In this document: one piece after another, positions 34,601 to 41,264 of the stretch
Layout: each line of letters starts with the position of its first letter
How positions within the stretch are numbered: the stretch's first letter is position 1
Source: Chitinophaga pinensis
GTDB taxonomy: Bacteria > Bacteroidota > Bacteroidia > CAMBQF01
Assembly (NCBI GenBank): GCA_945869825.1
Contig: CAMBQF010000007.1
Span: forward strand, 1-41,264
DNA: 41,264 nucleotides
Direction: 5' to 3'
Translations under genes and position numbers: made by a program
Notes under the pieces: generated by a model
The model's input: only the letters and a program-made list of their open reading frames with translations
Told to the model about the DNA's origin: nothing
Databases searched by the model: none

Positions 34601-35774
34601 TGTAACTGTAAACCCTGCACCAACCCTTATAGCTAATGCTGTAGACAATACGCTTTGCGCAGGTGAGCAAACCACACTTAACGTAAGTGGTGGTACAAAT
34701 TACACCTGGACAGGCAATGGCCTTAGCGGAAACTCTGGACCGAGTGTAACAGCTGCCCCAACCCAAACTACAACATACAGTGTTTCATCTACCGTAAGTG
34801 GTTGTACAGGCACCACAACTGTTGTGGTAACAGTAAATGCTTTGCCAACGGTTGGCGTTTCAGCATCGGCTAATGGACTATGTGTTGGTTCTCCATCAAC
34901 ACTTACAGCAACTGGCGCTATAAGTTTTACATGGAGCGGTGGTACTATTGGTGGACAAACAACTAACCCTATTACAGTTAACCCAACGCAAACAACTACT
35001 TACACTGTTACCGGTATTGACGGAAATGGTTGCAGCGATACTGAAACAATTACTATTAACGTAGGTGGTACAGCACCAAGCATTAGCGCAGAAAGTAATA
35101 AAGATACTATCTGCTCAGGCACTACTATTACGTTATCTGCCTTAGGTGCAACAAACTATACCTGGACTGGTGACGGTTTAAACAACACGTCTGGAAGTGA
35201 TGTTACGGCTAGCCCAGCGCAAACTACAACGTATGTAGTAACGAGCAATGATGGCGGTTGCAATGCTACCGCACAAGTAACCGTTGTGGTAAACAATACT
35301 CCAGCCACTCCGTCTATCTCTATCAATAACAACATCCTTATGTCATCGCCGGCTATTTACTACCAATGGTACTTAAATGGCCAGCCGATAGACGGAGCTA
35401 CCAACCAAGCTTATACCCCGACGCAAGAAGGTAACTATAGCGTAGAGGTGAGAGATGCTAATGGTTGTACTTCTATGTCAAACTCGTTCCCTTATACAAC
35501 TGCAGTTAACGAATCCACCTTTGGCGGTAAGGTATCTATCTACCCTAACCCTGCCAATAATGAGGCATTTATTGATATTGCAATGAACAAGCCTGCCGCT
35601 ATAAGCATACGTTTATTTAACTCAGTTGGCCAAACTATTGGTGGCTTACAAAGCGTAGAAAGCTTAGGTGGACGTTTTGCTTTACCTATTAACGGATTGC
35701 CATCGGGAATTTACATGGTTGAAGTAACAGCAGGAAACAAGCAACTAGTTAAAAAATTAGTGCTTACTAACTAG
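31650..35774 (+). CDS. Secreted subtilisin-like serine protease (S8) with PKD/Ig-like repeats and T9SS sorting domain
   Basis: The 1374-residue protein has a signal peptide (ending SISLSAQ), a pro-region and an S8 domain with Asp166 (VAIVDNA), His224 (HGTHCAG) and Ser382 (SGTSMACP). A CARDB-like Ig domain, a jelly-roll domain (DDFESGTFATKGW to LFIDDVNITG) and a PKD domain (PTPSFTASTTSICAGQSI) follow. Next come about five ~76-residue Ig-like repeats with a CAG...TYTWS...TYTVTG...GC core (about 841-1220), and a T9SS type A tail (IYPNPANNEAFIDIA to KLVLTN). It should be a large surface or released protease; the repeats probably act as a stalk or substrate binder. ATG 31650 gives a clean signal peptide. 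Confidence 0.93.
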   Translation: MKHFTKLLAVLLCTAFSISLSAQTVYPDYNDGQAYIKIYNHYPLDKAMSDEVLVSNVPFLAKMAAKYGIIKVRRPFYRSGSLEMRQVYHVYFANYALINDLMREAKSDATVEYAERVPILKTTLTPNDLGTNSWTNGNWALFRVNAESAWNNTTGSATNTQVAIVDNAVQITHTDLQANIYINPGEIAGNNIDDDGNGYVDDVNGWDTGDNDNNPMPPNTSYNHGTHCAGITGAVSNNGTGIASIGYNIKIIPVKATGNADGANSVSAGYEGVDYSISAGADIISMSWGGGGSSQTAQNLFNYANTQGILCIAAAGNDNVSTVFYPAGYTNVMSVASTGNGGSNDQKSSFSNYGSWIDISAPGANIRSTVPTNNYAILSGTSMACPLVAGLAGLIHSINPNLTPAQIENCIESTAVNINSSNSNYTNLLGAGRIDAQAATACALATVNPFDASIQSVNAPTGAACQLTFTPQITLRNTGLNTLTAVTIGWQVDGGTVTNFNWTGSLASQAQVNITLPNITVAAGNHTYTATSGSTVNGNQNDGNATNNSATGTFTALSSAGQTLPFFDDFESGTFATKGWTVVNPDASTTWNIVTTAGQQAGTKSATVDFFNYATTGERDGIVTPTLNLQGLSSATLSFEYAYKRYNNNGTPNPTDSLIVLVSTNCGATYPFRIFIGGENGQGNFATAASSGTAFSPAVTDDWCFGAAPGVSVCPSISLNQFLGQSIRIKFESWNNYGNNLFIDDVNITGVSAIQPPTPSFTASTTSICAGQSITFNSTSTGNPTSIQWTFPGGSPGNSSSATQAVTFANAGTYVITLAATNQGGTNTTTQTITVNASPTITATPATPAICAGSSVALTASGGTTYTWSPATGLSSTTGATVTANPTSTQTYTITGTTNGCSGTTTKTVTVTPLPVITATPATAAICAGSNVVLTAAGGTTYTWSPSTGLSSTTGASVTASPATSQTYTITGTTNGCSGTTTKTVTVNPAPTLIANAVDNTLCAGEQTTLNVSGGTNYTWTGNGLSGNSGPSVTAAPTQTTTYSVSSTVSGCTGTTTVVVTVNALPTVGVSASANGLCVGSPSTLTATGAISFTWSGGTIGGQTTNPITVNPTQTTTYTVTGIDGNGCSDTETITINVGGTAPSISAESNKDTICSGTTITLSALGATNYTWTGDGLNNTSGSDVTASPAQTTTYVVTSNDGGCNATAQVTVVVNNTPATPSISINNNILMSSPAIYYQWYLNGQPIDGATNQAYTPTQEGNYSVEVRDANGCTSMSNSFPYTTAVNESTFGGKVSIYPNPANNEAFIDIAMNKPAAISIRLFNSVGQTIGGLQSVESLGGRFALPINGLPSGIYMVEVTAGNKQLVKKLVLTN
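34170..35310 (+). repeat. Tandem 228-bp coding repeats in the subtilisin gene
   Basis: The first two units start at 34170 and 34398, exactly 228 bases (76 codons) apart, and are close at the DNA level (about 80% by eye). Three more diverged units follow. Expansion by unequal recombination is likely for the first two. Confidence 0.8.
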
Positions 35775-35798
35775 TATTCTATTGATTAAAATAGGGAG

Positions 35799-35822
35799 AA
35801 GGGTTGCCGATAGGCAACCCTT
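35799..35822 (+). terminator. Rho-independent terminator after the subtilisin gene
   Basis: AAGGGTTGCC and GGCAACCCTT form a 10-bp stem with a GATA loop, followed by TTTCTTTTT. It serves the subtilisin gene and may partly serve the convergent oxidoreductase operon. Confidence 0.92.
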
Positions 35823-35935
35823 TTTCTTTTTGCCTCTGGCGCATATATGCCTAGGCATTACTTCCTTTTCATTCCGATAACTATCGAGACGTTTTTAAAT
35901 ATAAGGCCAGTATAAGAAAATAACTTTGGAAAAAA

Positions 35936-37075
35936 CTAAAATTCTTCCTGAATAAGCTCGGCGGCTTGTTTGCCTGTCAGGCTGCCGATTGCTACGCCCA
36001 TACCACCGCAACGCACGGCCAGTACTAAGCCGGGTTGCCTGCGCTCTAAGATGTAGCTCTTTTTAGTTCCCATGGCCATAAAGCCCGACCAGCGATGGTC
36101 TACCACAACGTTTGTATACGGGGCAATTATACTTTTCAGCATTTCATCGAGCCTGTTTTGTACAATGGTTGTTAGCCCGTCTGAGAAGGTTTCTTCAGCA
36201 CCAAAATCAAGGTTGCGGCCACCACCAAACAGTATTCGGTTGCCTACATTGCGAAAGTAGTAATACCCTTTATCGGCATGGAAAGCCCCTTTTAGTATTA
36301 ATCCATCTACAGGTTGGGTAATAAGCACCTGAGCGCGGGCAGGCTTTATATCAATATCAGGGAACAACCGTGCAGCAAAGGCATTGTTTGCTATAATTAC
36401 TTTTGATGCATTGAAGCTGACTTTTCCGCCATCTCCCACAATATAATATCCGCTACTGGAATCTTCAATCCTATCAACCAAAAATCCATTTAGAGTAAAT
36501 ACACCTAACGATTGGGCAAGGCCTAACAGGTTTTTGATCATCAGGCCGGTATCTATCTGGCCCTCGGCTGTATTTAGTATAAGATGTGATGTATTGCCTA
36601 AACCATTCTTTTCAATGTCAGCATCGGCAGGTAAATAAACATTATCCTTGCCCACAATATCTTTAACCAATGTATTCAGGTAATCGAGCTTATTTGCACA
36701 GATGGCGTATAGTTCATCATCGGTATCGCTAAACACCTCGTAATTACCCAATGGTTCGTAGCCAATGTTATCATCGCCGAGTAGTGAACGCAACTCAAGT
36801 AAGCCTTTGTAACGGTATTCTACCAATTGCTTAACCTCATCTTCGGTATGCGACTGTAAATCGTTTAGCAATTCTGAAGGGCTGCCAAAGCATGCAAAGC
36901 CGGCATTTTTTGTACTGCCTCCCCATGGAAGGAAACCACGTTCAAGGACTATTACATTTAAGCCAGGATTATACTTTTTTAGATTTATTGCTGCTGTTAA
37001 ACCCACAATTCCACTACCGACAATTACTACATCGATTTTAGAAAAGAATGTGTTTTTTTCCCAAAAGCTAAGCAA
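35936..37075 (-). CDS. FAD-dependent oxidoreductase of the DAO (D-amino acid/glycine oxidase-like) family
   Basis: The 379-residue flavoprotein has the N-terminal dinucleotide motif GSGIVGLTAA (Gly20-Gly25 region) and ERG, then WGGSTKNAGFACFGS, and a C-terminal RWSGFMAMGTKKSYI and CGGMGVAIGS region that closes the FAD site. This is the DadA/ThiO-like family that oxidises amine substrates. The substrate cannot be assigned. TTG 37075 is chosen as the start because LSFWEK... is the normal N-terminus of Bacteroidota relatives and lies three bases after the upstream gene's stop. It is the last gene of a three-gene operon with the unknown exported protein and the DUF6580 protein. Confidence 0.87.
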   Translation of the reverse strand: MLSFWEKNTFFSKIDVVIVGSGIVGLTAAINLKKYNPGLNVIVLERGFLPWGGSTKNAGFACFGSPSELLNDLQSHTEDEVKQLVEYRYKGLLELRSLLGDDNIGYEPLGNYEVFSDTDDELYAICANKLDYLNTLVKDIVGKDNVYLPADADIEKNGLGNTSHLILNTAEGQIDTGLMIKNLLGLAQSLGVFTLNGFLVDRIEDSSSGYYIVGDGGKVSFNASKVIIANNAFAARLFPDIDIKPARAQVLITQPVDGLILKGAFHADKGYYYFRNVGNRILFGGGRNLDFGAEETFSDGLTTIVQNRLDEMLKSIIAPYTNVVVDHRWSGFMAMGTKKSYILERRQPGLVLAVRCGGMGVAIGSLTGKQAAELIQEEF

Positions 37076-37078
37076 ACC

Positions 37079-37639
37079 CTAGTAGTTTGATATGGTGAGC
37101 ATAATTGTAAACTCCGTGTCAGAGCCTTTTTCAAACTCAACCTCTAACTCTATGATGCGGCCTTTAAACTCCTTGGTAACATCATCCTGCGGGTTTTCTA
37201 AAAACATAACATACCGTGTATAATCGGTATCGCTTTCGGTAAGGTCGTCACGCTCTATCCAACCTTTATCGGCAATGCAATCGGCAATACGTTTTTTAAT
37301 GCCCTCAAACTTAGACTTTAGTACGTTGACATTGCCATCACCATCGTAAAAAGAACGGTAGAAGCTTTGTTTGATGGTTCGGTCTATACTGATACGGCTT
37401 ACACTCATATCAGTAAGAACAACCTTAGACTCGAGAATAATAGACTTTGTTGAGCGTATGGTGTCGCCTTTAATGATGTCAAAACTATCTTTAGCAGCAT
37501 CAAGTACTTTTAAAAAATCGATACAAAACCTGTCGTTTTTAGCAGCAGCAGAGCGTGCAATAGAGAGTGAATCTTGCGCATTGGCAAAACCCAAAAAAGC
37601 TAACAGTGTTAGCAAAGCAAGTATGTACCTTTTAAACAT
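37079..37639 (-). CDS. Unrecognised exported protein
   Basis: I do not recognise this 186-residue protein. It has a signal peptide (about 1-21, ending GFANAQ) and no lipobox or sorting domain. The mature part is charged and helical at first (RSAAAKNDRFCIDFLKVLDA) and beta-rich later. It contains two Cys, in DRFCIDF and ADCIADKG, that may form a disulphide. It sits six bases after the DUF6580 gene and three bases before the FAD oxidoreductase, so it belongs to that operon. A periplasmic role linked to the oxidoreductase or transporter is possible but unproven. Confidence 0.7.
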   Translation of the reverse strand: MFKRYILALLTLLAFLGFANAQDSLSIARSAAAKNDRFCIDFLKVLDAAKDSFDIIKGDTIRSTKSIILESKVVLTDMSVSRISIDRTIKQSFYRSFYDGDGNVNVLKSKFEGIKKRIADCIADKGWIERDDLTESDTDYTRYVMFLENPQDDVTKEFKGRIIELEVEFEKGSDTEFTIMLTISNY

Positions 37640-37645
37640 TAAAAA

Positions 37646-38200
37646 CTAAGCTTTTGCTTTAGCCGGAATAAACCGCTGAGCCAAGTAGAAAGAGCCAAAG
37701 AAGAAGGCAGAGAAAACAACATCGCCTAACAATGAATTTTTAACAAATGGCAATGCTGCGATGTAGCTTGAGGTAAGACCTGCTAAATCTTTAGTGTACA
37801 TGGGTTCTGCAAGCCATGCACCAAAATTAGTAATAATAAAAAATAGCGCGGTAGATGCAACAGCCCCCATTGGTACACGGGCGTATTTGCCATTAGTGCC
37901 TACCCACATTCCAATAAAGGTAATTGCAATGTAGCATGGGTATACAAACAGGGCTTCCCATTTAAAAAAGTACTCAAAAGGGTTAGCCATATTGTACAGG
38001 TATGTGTTAACCAAAATATCGCTAAGAAACTGAACTATTAGTGGAAAAATAAACGCTATGTATTTACGGCCAAAAAGTGCACCAGAAAATAAGGCAGTAG
38101 CAGCTATGGGCGACAGGTTATATACCTTAAGCAAGCGCATAGAGCAAGCTAAAACCACTAATAAAAGTGCAAATAAAAATTTGTTTTGTTGTTTGTTCAT
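37646..38200 (-). CDS. DUF6580 family putative membrane transport protein
   Basis: The 184-residue integral membrane protein has about five hydrophobic helices, starting FLFALLLVVLACSMRLLKV and including a conserved PIAATALFSGALFG segment and FPLIVQFLSDILVN. The family resembles the substrate-binding S components of ECF vitamin transporters in size and topology, but its substrate is unknown. It heads the operon with the unknown exported protein and the DAO-family oxidoreductase. The start is ATG 38200, with a TATATTTG box 32 bases upstream. Confidence 0.78.
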   Translation of the reverse strand: MNKQQNKFLFALLLVVLACSMRLLKVYNLSPIAATALFSGALFGRKYIAFIFPLIVQFLSDILVNTYLYNMANPFEYFFKWEALFVYPCYIAITFIGMWVGTNGKYARVPMGAVASTALFFIITNFGAWLAEPMYTKDLAGLTSSYIAALPFVKNSLLGDVVFSAFFFGSFYLAQRFIPAKAKA

Positions 38201-38232
38201 GTCAAAATAGTCCTAAAAGTCAAACGGGATTA

Positions 38233-38240
38233 CAAATATA
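38233..38240 (-). promoter_or_regulatory. -7 box TATATTTG of the DUF6580 operon
   Basis: On the minus strand TATATTTG matches TAnnTTTG, 32 bases before ATG 38200, in the 56-base gap after the upstream beta-barrel gene. Confidence 0.55.
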
Positions 38241-38256
38241 CAAACTAAAAGTGTAT

Positions 38257-38988
38257 TTAGTTATAATAGTTACGCCCCTTAAACTGTATACCAAACACAA
38301 GGCCAAGATAGGCGCTGTGGTTTTTAAAATAAGGTTGATTGTCAACCCTGGAAGGCTTTGTAACATCAATAAATCCATAATTTACCCTTAAACCAACCTG
38401 GTAACTCATGCGGGTATTAGCTCGCGAGTTAAAGAACTTCCCCCCCTCCATACATATGCCTACGTTAGTTCCCGTAATATTACTCTTTATGTCTTTACGC
38501 GAATATGAAGGTGAAATTGTAGTACCATTAACTCCCTTAATTGCTGAACCTGTAGTTTTGGCACTGGCTAAAAAAGAAACCTGCGGGCCAAATAAGAAGT
38601 ATGCCCCATCATCAGCAATGGGTTGTATAGATAGCATAATGCCCAGGTCTATATAACTTAAATTCACTTTGTAGTCCGTAGGATTAAGAAACGAATCACC
38701 TTTTGTTTTATAACCCTGGCGAATGCTGCTATAGCCCAGTTCTATGCTAACACCCTTTAGTGTATGCGAGTAGTAAGAACGGCCATTGAAATAAAAGCTA
38801 CCATTGATGCCTGCACTGTAGCCAATTGCTGGTTTATAGGTAGTATCTCCCTCGCCTGAGAATATGCGAGAATTGATAAGCCATGTGCTTAGACCACCAG
38901 CTTTAACACCCATTTGAAAAACAGATTGTGCCCCTGCACTAAGAGAGATTAAAGTAAAAGCTACTAATAATAGCCCAAAACGTTTCAT
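38257..38988 (-). CDS. Outer-membrane beta-barrel (porin-family) protein
   Basis: The 243-residue protein has a signal peptide (ending LSAGAQ). After it, alternating amphipathic strands rich in Gly, Tyr and Ser (VFQMGVKAGG, YSAGINGSFYF, GVSIELGYSSI, YLGLVFGIQF) fit an 8-strand outer-membrane beta-barrel (OMP_b-brl type). It ends in an aromatic-rich tail. It is most likely a small porin or a structural protein; no specific function is visible. ATG 38988 is preferred; the frame runs two codons further to a TTG. It is separated from the gene upstream of it by a terminator. Confidence 0.8.
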   Translation of the reverse strand: MKRFGLLLVAFTLISLSAGAQSVFQMGVKAGGLSTWLINSRIFSGEGDTTYKPAIGYSAGINGSFYFNGRSYYSHTLKGVSIELGYSSIRQGYKTKGDSFLNPTDYKVNLSYIDLGIMLSIQPIADDGAYFLFGPQVSFLASAKTTGSAIKGVNGTTISPSYSRKDIKSNITGTNVGICMEGGKFFNSRANTRMSYQVGLRVNYGFIDVTKPSRVDNQPYFKNHSAYLGLVFGIQFKGRNYYN

Positions 38989-39023
38989 ATACAAAATGCT
39001 TTTTATGATTTAAAAATAAAAAA

Positions 39024-39044
39024 ACCCGTGCTTTTAACACGGGT
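39024..39044 (-). terminator. Rho-independent terminator of the small gene at 39080-39304
   Basis: On the minus strand ACCCGTG and CACGGGT form a 7-bp stem with a 7-base loop, followed by seven Ts. It lies 35 bases after the small gene's stop. Confidence 0.9.
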
Positions 39045-39079
39045 GGTTGGGGTTAAGTTATAAACAATACTATGAGCAA

Positions 39080-39304
39080 TTACTCTCCGTCTGCTGAAAG
39101 ATGTTTTAAATCGCTAAGCAGGTGAGTAATTTTATTTATTATTAGTAAGTCGGTGTCAGAAATGTTATTACCATGGGTAAAGGTTCCCATATCAACAAAG
39201 TAATTCTCAGGTAAATTAACCGCATGCTTTTTAGCGTTTACATTGTGAGGTATAACATTAGAAGCTTTAACGTTGCCAGTAAAAATTGCGCCTTTAGTGA
39301 TCAT
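39080..39304 (-). CDS. Small unrecognised protein (74 residues)
   Basis: I do not recognise this protein. It begins MITKGAIFTGNVKASNVIPH and ends in a short acidic helix (INKITHLLSDLKHLSADGE). There is no signal peptide, membrane segment or Cys. It is supported as real by an ATG start, a TACATTTG promoter box 26 bases upstream and its own rho-independent terminator. It stands alone between the beta-barrel gene and the metallophosphoesterase. Confidence 0.65.
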   Translation of the reverse strand: MITKGAIFTGNVKASNVIPHNVNAKKHAVNLPENYFVDMGTFTHGNNISDTDLLIINKITHLLSDLKHLSADGE

Positions 39305-39330
39305 TGTTTTGTTGTTTAATAATTACACTA

Positions 39331-39338
39331 CAAATGTA
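39331..39338 (-). promoter_or_regulatory. -7 box TACATTTG of the small gene
   Basis: On the minus strand TACATTTG matches TAnnTTTG, 26 bases before ATG 39304. A TTG lies 24 bases upstream of it, slightly more than usual. Confidence 0.55.
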
Positions 39339-39398
39339 TGACCGCAACTACGGCTTAAAAACCAATAAAAGGTTTGATGTTACCGATGTAAGTTTTTT

Positions 39399-39430
39399 GC
39401 TGATTAGCTGATTAGCCGAATAGCTAAACA
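39399..39430. repeat. Degenerate 8-bp tandem repeat
   Basis: GCTGATTA, GCTGATTA, GCCGAATA and GCTAAACA run head to tail in the gap after the metallophosphoesterase gene. The first two are identical and the others are drifting copies. Confidence 0.65.
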
Positions 39431-39540
39431 TCTAATTATCAACAAAATAAATTGAATATAAAATTCAATAAAGCAAAAAAACAATGAAAGGTATGTAAGG
39501 ATAATTTAAAAAGGAGGATTAATTGTTGCCCAATAAAGGT

Positions 39541-40788
39541 TTAGCCTTTTTTCAATTCGAAAACGGTAATTTCAGGAGGGATACCAACCCTGCCTAAATA
39601 GCCTAAAAAGCCAAAACCACGATTAACATAAATATACTGCTTGCCTTTTTGGTATAAGCCCGCCCATTGCTCATACAGGTACTGGCTGGGGCTCCATTTA
39701 AAGCCGGGAATTTCAATGCCCACCTGAAAACCATGCGTGTGGCCCGAAAGGGTTAAATCAATATCGGGGTGCAGCGGCCTAACTTTTGCATCCCAATGCG
39801 AAGGATCATGCGAGAGTAGAATTTTAAAGGCTTTATCTTCTGTACCAATAACCGCCTTTTCTAAATCGCCATACTGAGAAAAACCATGCTTGGCGCCCCA
39901 GTTTTCAACACCTACAAGGGCTATCTGGCTTCCGTTACGGGTCAGCGTAACGTTTTTGTTCATTAGTAAATTCCAACCCATTTGGCTATGTATTTCTATA
40001 ATGCGGGCCAGGTTAGCATCTTTAGCCGCTTTGCTTTCCCAGTCCTGCACATAATCGCCATAATCGTGGTTTCCTAAAGTAGAAAACACACCCATTGGTG
40101 CATTAAGAGTGCTAAGCACGGGCATAAAGCGGGTAGCCTCGTCAGAAACATTATTTACCAAATCACCAGTAAAAAAGATAGCCTCAGGCTTTTGCTCCCC
40201 TATAAGGTTAATAGCGTTACGAAAATGCGAATCGGAAAGGAAGCTGCCTGTATGTATGTCAGAAATTTGTACAAACTTAAAGCCATCAAACCCATCGGGC
40301 AGGTTGGGAAATGTTAAAACTACCTTTTTAACAGAAAAATCGAAGGCTGTTTTAATCATGCCATATACCATAGCTACCATGGGTATGGCAGCCAACCCAA
40401 CAGCGGCTTTATTAAAAAACTGCAACCTGTTTAGCTTTGGCGCTTCATCGCCAATTTGTTTCTTTGCATGGAAAAGGCCTTCTATTAAACGAATGCCACG
40501 GTATAAATCATTTACCAATAAAGGTATAGAGCCTATTATTTTACCAATGGTAAGTATCATTACAATATCAAAGGCATACATAACATGCACCATGTTGGTG
40601 TAGCCCTTATTTAATATGGCCGCTATAATTAAATGAATGATAGCCAGGGCTGAAACAGACCAATAGGCTATTGCCAAACGCTTTTTAGGCTTGATATGCC
40701 ACTTTACGGTGAGGGAGCGGACACCCTGGTAGAAATAAGCATCAACCAGCAGTGCTATAACAGGTATTATTAAAAAGCGTATAATCAT
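39541..40788 (-). CDS. Membrane-anchored calcineurin-like metallophosphoesterase
   Basis: The protein is 415 residues from ATG 40788. Three to four N-terminal membrane helices (about 1-110) precede a linker with another hydrophobic helix and a YkuE-like metallophosphoesterase domain. The metal-binding motifs are in order: ISDIHTG, GDLVNN, GNHDYG, a HDPSHW region and GHTHGF. The catalytic domain probably faces the periplasm. The substrate is unknown; relatives hydrolyse lipid-linked or nucleotide phosphodiesters. An in-frame ATG two codons upstream (40794) is only two bases from the TACCTTTG box, so 40788 is preferred. It diverges from ribB across a gap of about 90 bases. Confidence 0.88.
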   Translation of the reverse strand: MIIRFLIIPVIALLVDAYFYQGVRSLTVKWHIKPKKRLAIAYWSVSALAIIHLIIAAILNKGYTNMVHVMYAFDIVMILTIGKIIGSIPLLVNDLYRGIRLIEGLFHAKKQIGDEAPKLNRLQFFNKAAVGLAAIPMVAMVYGMIKTAFDFSVKKVVLTFPNLPDGFDGFKFVQISDIHTGSFLSDSHFRNAINLIGEQKPEAIFFTGDLVNNVSDEATRFMPVLSTLNAPMGVFSTLGNHDYGDYVQDWESKAAKDANLARIIEIHSQMGWNLLMNKNVTLTRNGSQIALVGVENWGAKHGFSQYGDLEKAVIGTEDKAFKILLSHDPSHWDAKVRPLHPDIDLTLSGHTHGFQVGIEIPGFKWSPSQYLYEQWAGLYQKGKQYIYVNRGFGFLGYLGRVGIPPEITVFELKKG

Positions 40789-40796
40789 AAGCATTG

Positions 40797-40804
40797 CAAA
40801 GGTA
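40797..40804 (-). promoter_or_regulatory. -7 box TACCTTTG of the metallophosphoesterase gene
   Basis: On the minus strand TACCTTTG matches TAnnTTTG and ends two bases before ATG 40794 or eight before ATG 40788. Confidence 0.55.
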
Positions 40805-40859
40805 GACGGTAGCTGTTATATTATATTGTATAGAAAGAACAAAATATGGGGTATTTGGT

Positions 40860-40867
40860 TAATTTTG
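40860..40867 (+). promoter_or_regulatory. -7 box TAATTTTG of ribB
   Basis: TAATTTTG matches TAnnTTTG, 14 bases before ATG 40882, in the short divergent gap with the metallophosphoesterase gene. No FMN riboswitch fits in the space. Confidence 0.5.
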
Positions 40868-40881
40868 CATAAAATTTAGCA

Positions 40882-41264
40882 ATGGCAAGTGATATAAGGC
40901 TTAATACAATTGAAGAAGCAATTGACGATATTAAAGCCGGTAAGGTGATAATAGTAGTAGACGACGAGGACCGTGAAAATGAAGGCGATTTTGTTTGTGC
41001 GGCCCGCAGCGTTACCCCAGAGATTATAAACTTTATGGCAACCCATGGGCGCGGGCTTATTTGCGCACCTATAATTGATGAGTTGGCGGATAAATTAGGT
41101 TTAGAACTAATGGTGCAGAATAACACATCGCACCACGCTACGCCATTTACCGTATCTATAGACCTTTTAGGGCATGGTTGTACCACAGGTATATCAGCAT
41201 CTGACCGGTCTAAAACCATACAGGCATTAATAGACCCAACTATAGACCCAAGCGAGTTTGCAAG
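40882..41264 (+). CDS. ribB: 3,4-dihydroxy-2-butanone-4-phosphate synthase (ribB or ribBA), cut at the window end
   Basis: The frame is open from ATG 40882 to the window edge (127 complete codons). It begins [20 protein letters not shown], then [12 protein letters not shown], the acidic metal-binding loop of RibB. Next come [25 protein letters not shown] and [15 protein letters not shown], which contain the other conserved ligand residues. The enzyme turns ribulose 5-phosphate into the four-carbon unit of riboflavin plus formate. Bacteroidota usually have a fused RibBA with a C-terminal GTP cyclohydrolase II; the missing 3' end decides this. A chance antisense frame overlaps it. Confidence 0.95.
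   Translation, partial: MASDIRLNTIEEAIDDIKAGKVIIVVDDEDRENEGDFVCAARSVTPEIINFMATHGRGLICAPIIDELADKLGLELMVQNNTSHHATPFTVSIDLLGHGCTTGISASDRSKTIQALIDPTIDPSEFA

Noticed and set aside
34170-34620. Possible CRISPR-like array or satellite
   Set aside because: The 228-bp periodicity is an in-frame protein repeat of Ig-like domains in the subtilisin gene, not short repeats with unique spacers.
40795-40881. FMN riboswitch before ribB
   Set aside because: The space is under 90 bases and divergent, and no conserved RFN-type stems or loops are visible.
40821-41219. Minus-strand 132-codon frame near the window end
   Set aside because: It is antisense to the conserved ribB reading frame, which continues to the window edge.

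Overview
This window is ordinary chromosomal DNA from a member of the phylum Bacteroidota (Bacteroidetes). The evidence is the repeated TAnnTTTG promoter element just upstream of start codons, three secreted proteins ending in type IX secretion (T9SS) sorting domains, a SprE/PorW homologue, a PorE-like OmpA protein, families typical of the phylum (DUF4294, DUF3606, DUF6580), and mqnA of the futalosine menaquinone route. I cannot name the genus. No tRNA, rRNA, CRISPR array, transposase or prophage gene was seen.

Layout. 1-7.3 kb: guaA, a secreted T9SS-tagged esterase, a small DUF3606 protein, a beta-CASP metallo-beta-lactamase-fold nuclease, a repeat-rich 375-bp gap and a YyaL/DUF255 thioredoxin-domain protein. 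7.3-8.5 kb: an unrecognised secreted protein made of three copies of one ~107-residue domain. 8.8-12.5 kb is the regulatory core: a MerR-family regulator with a CarH/LitR-like cobalamin-binding domain, an ECF sigma factor downstream of it, and a divergent second ECF sigma factor overlapping a membrane-anchored TPR protein that may be its anti-sigma factor. 12.5-19.8 kb: transglutaminase-like protein, M43 metalloprotease (T9SS cargo), fabH, another ECF sigma factor close to the first, lpdA and a single-domain response regulator. 19.8-29.2 kb: mqnA, sprE/porW, DUF4294, two M16 peptidase-family proteins (one with and one without the zinc motif), a PorE-like protein and rplS. 29.3-35.8 kb: recG and a 1374-residue subtilisin with tandem Ig-like repeats and a T9SS tail. 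35.9-41.3 kb: a DUF6580 / unknown / FAD oxidoreductase operon, an outer-membrane beta-barrel, a small unknown gene, a membrane metallophosphoesterase and the 5' part of ribB/ribBA, cut by the window edge.

The most striking non-coding signal is in the 290 bp between the CarH-like regulator and the ECF sigma gene downstream of it. The inverted repeat TTGTTTA-N19-TAAACAA occurs there three times with exactly the same 19-base spacer. The divergent promoter region of the regulator also holds stacked dyads. Together these suggest a B12-dependent, possibly light-responsive, switch feeding sigma factors. No carotenoid gene is present to explain it, so the output is unknown. This regulatory reading is inference; the repeats and the conserved cobalamin-binding residues are visible directly.
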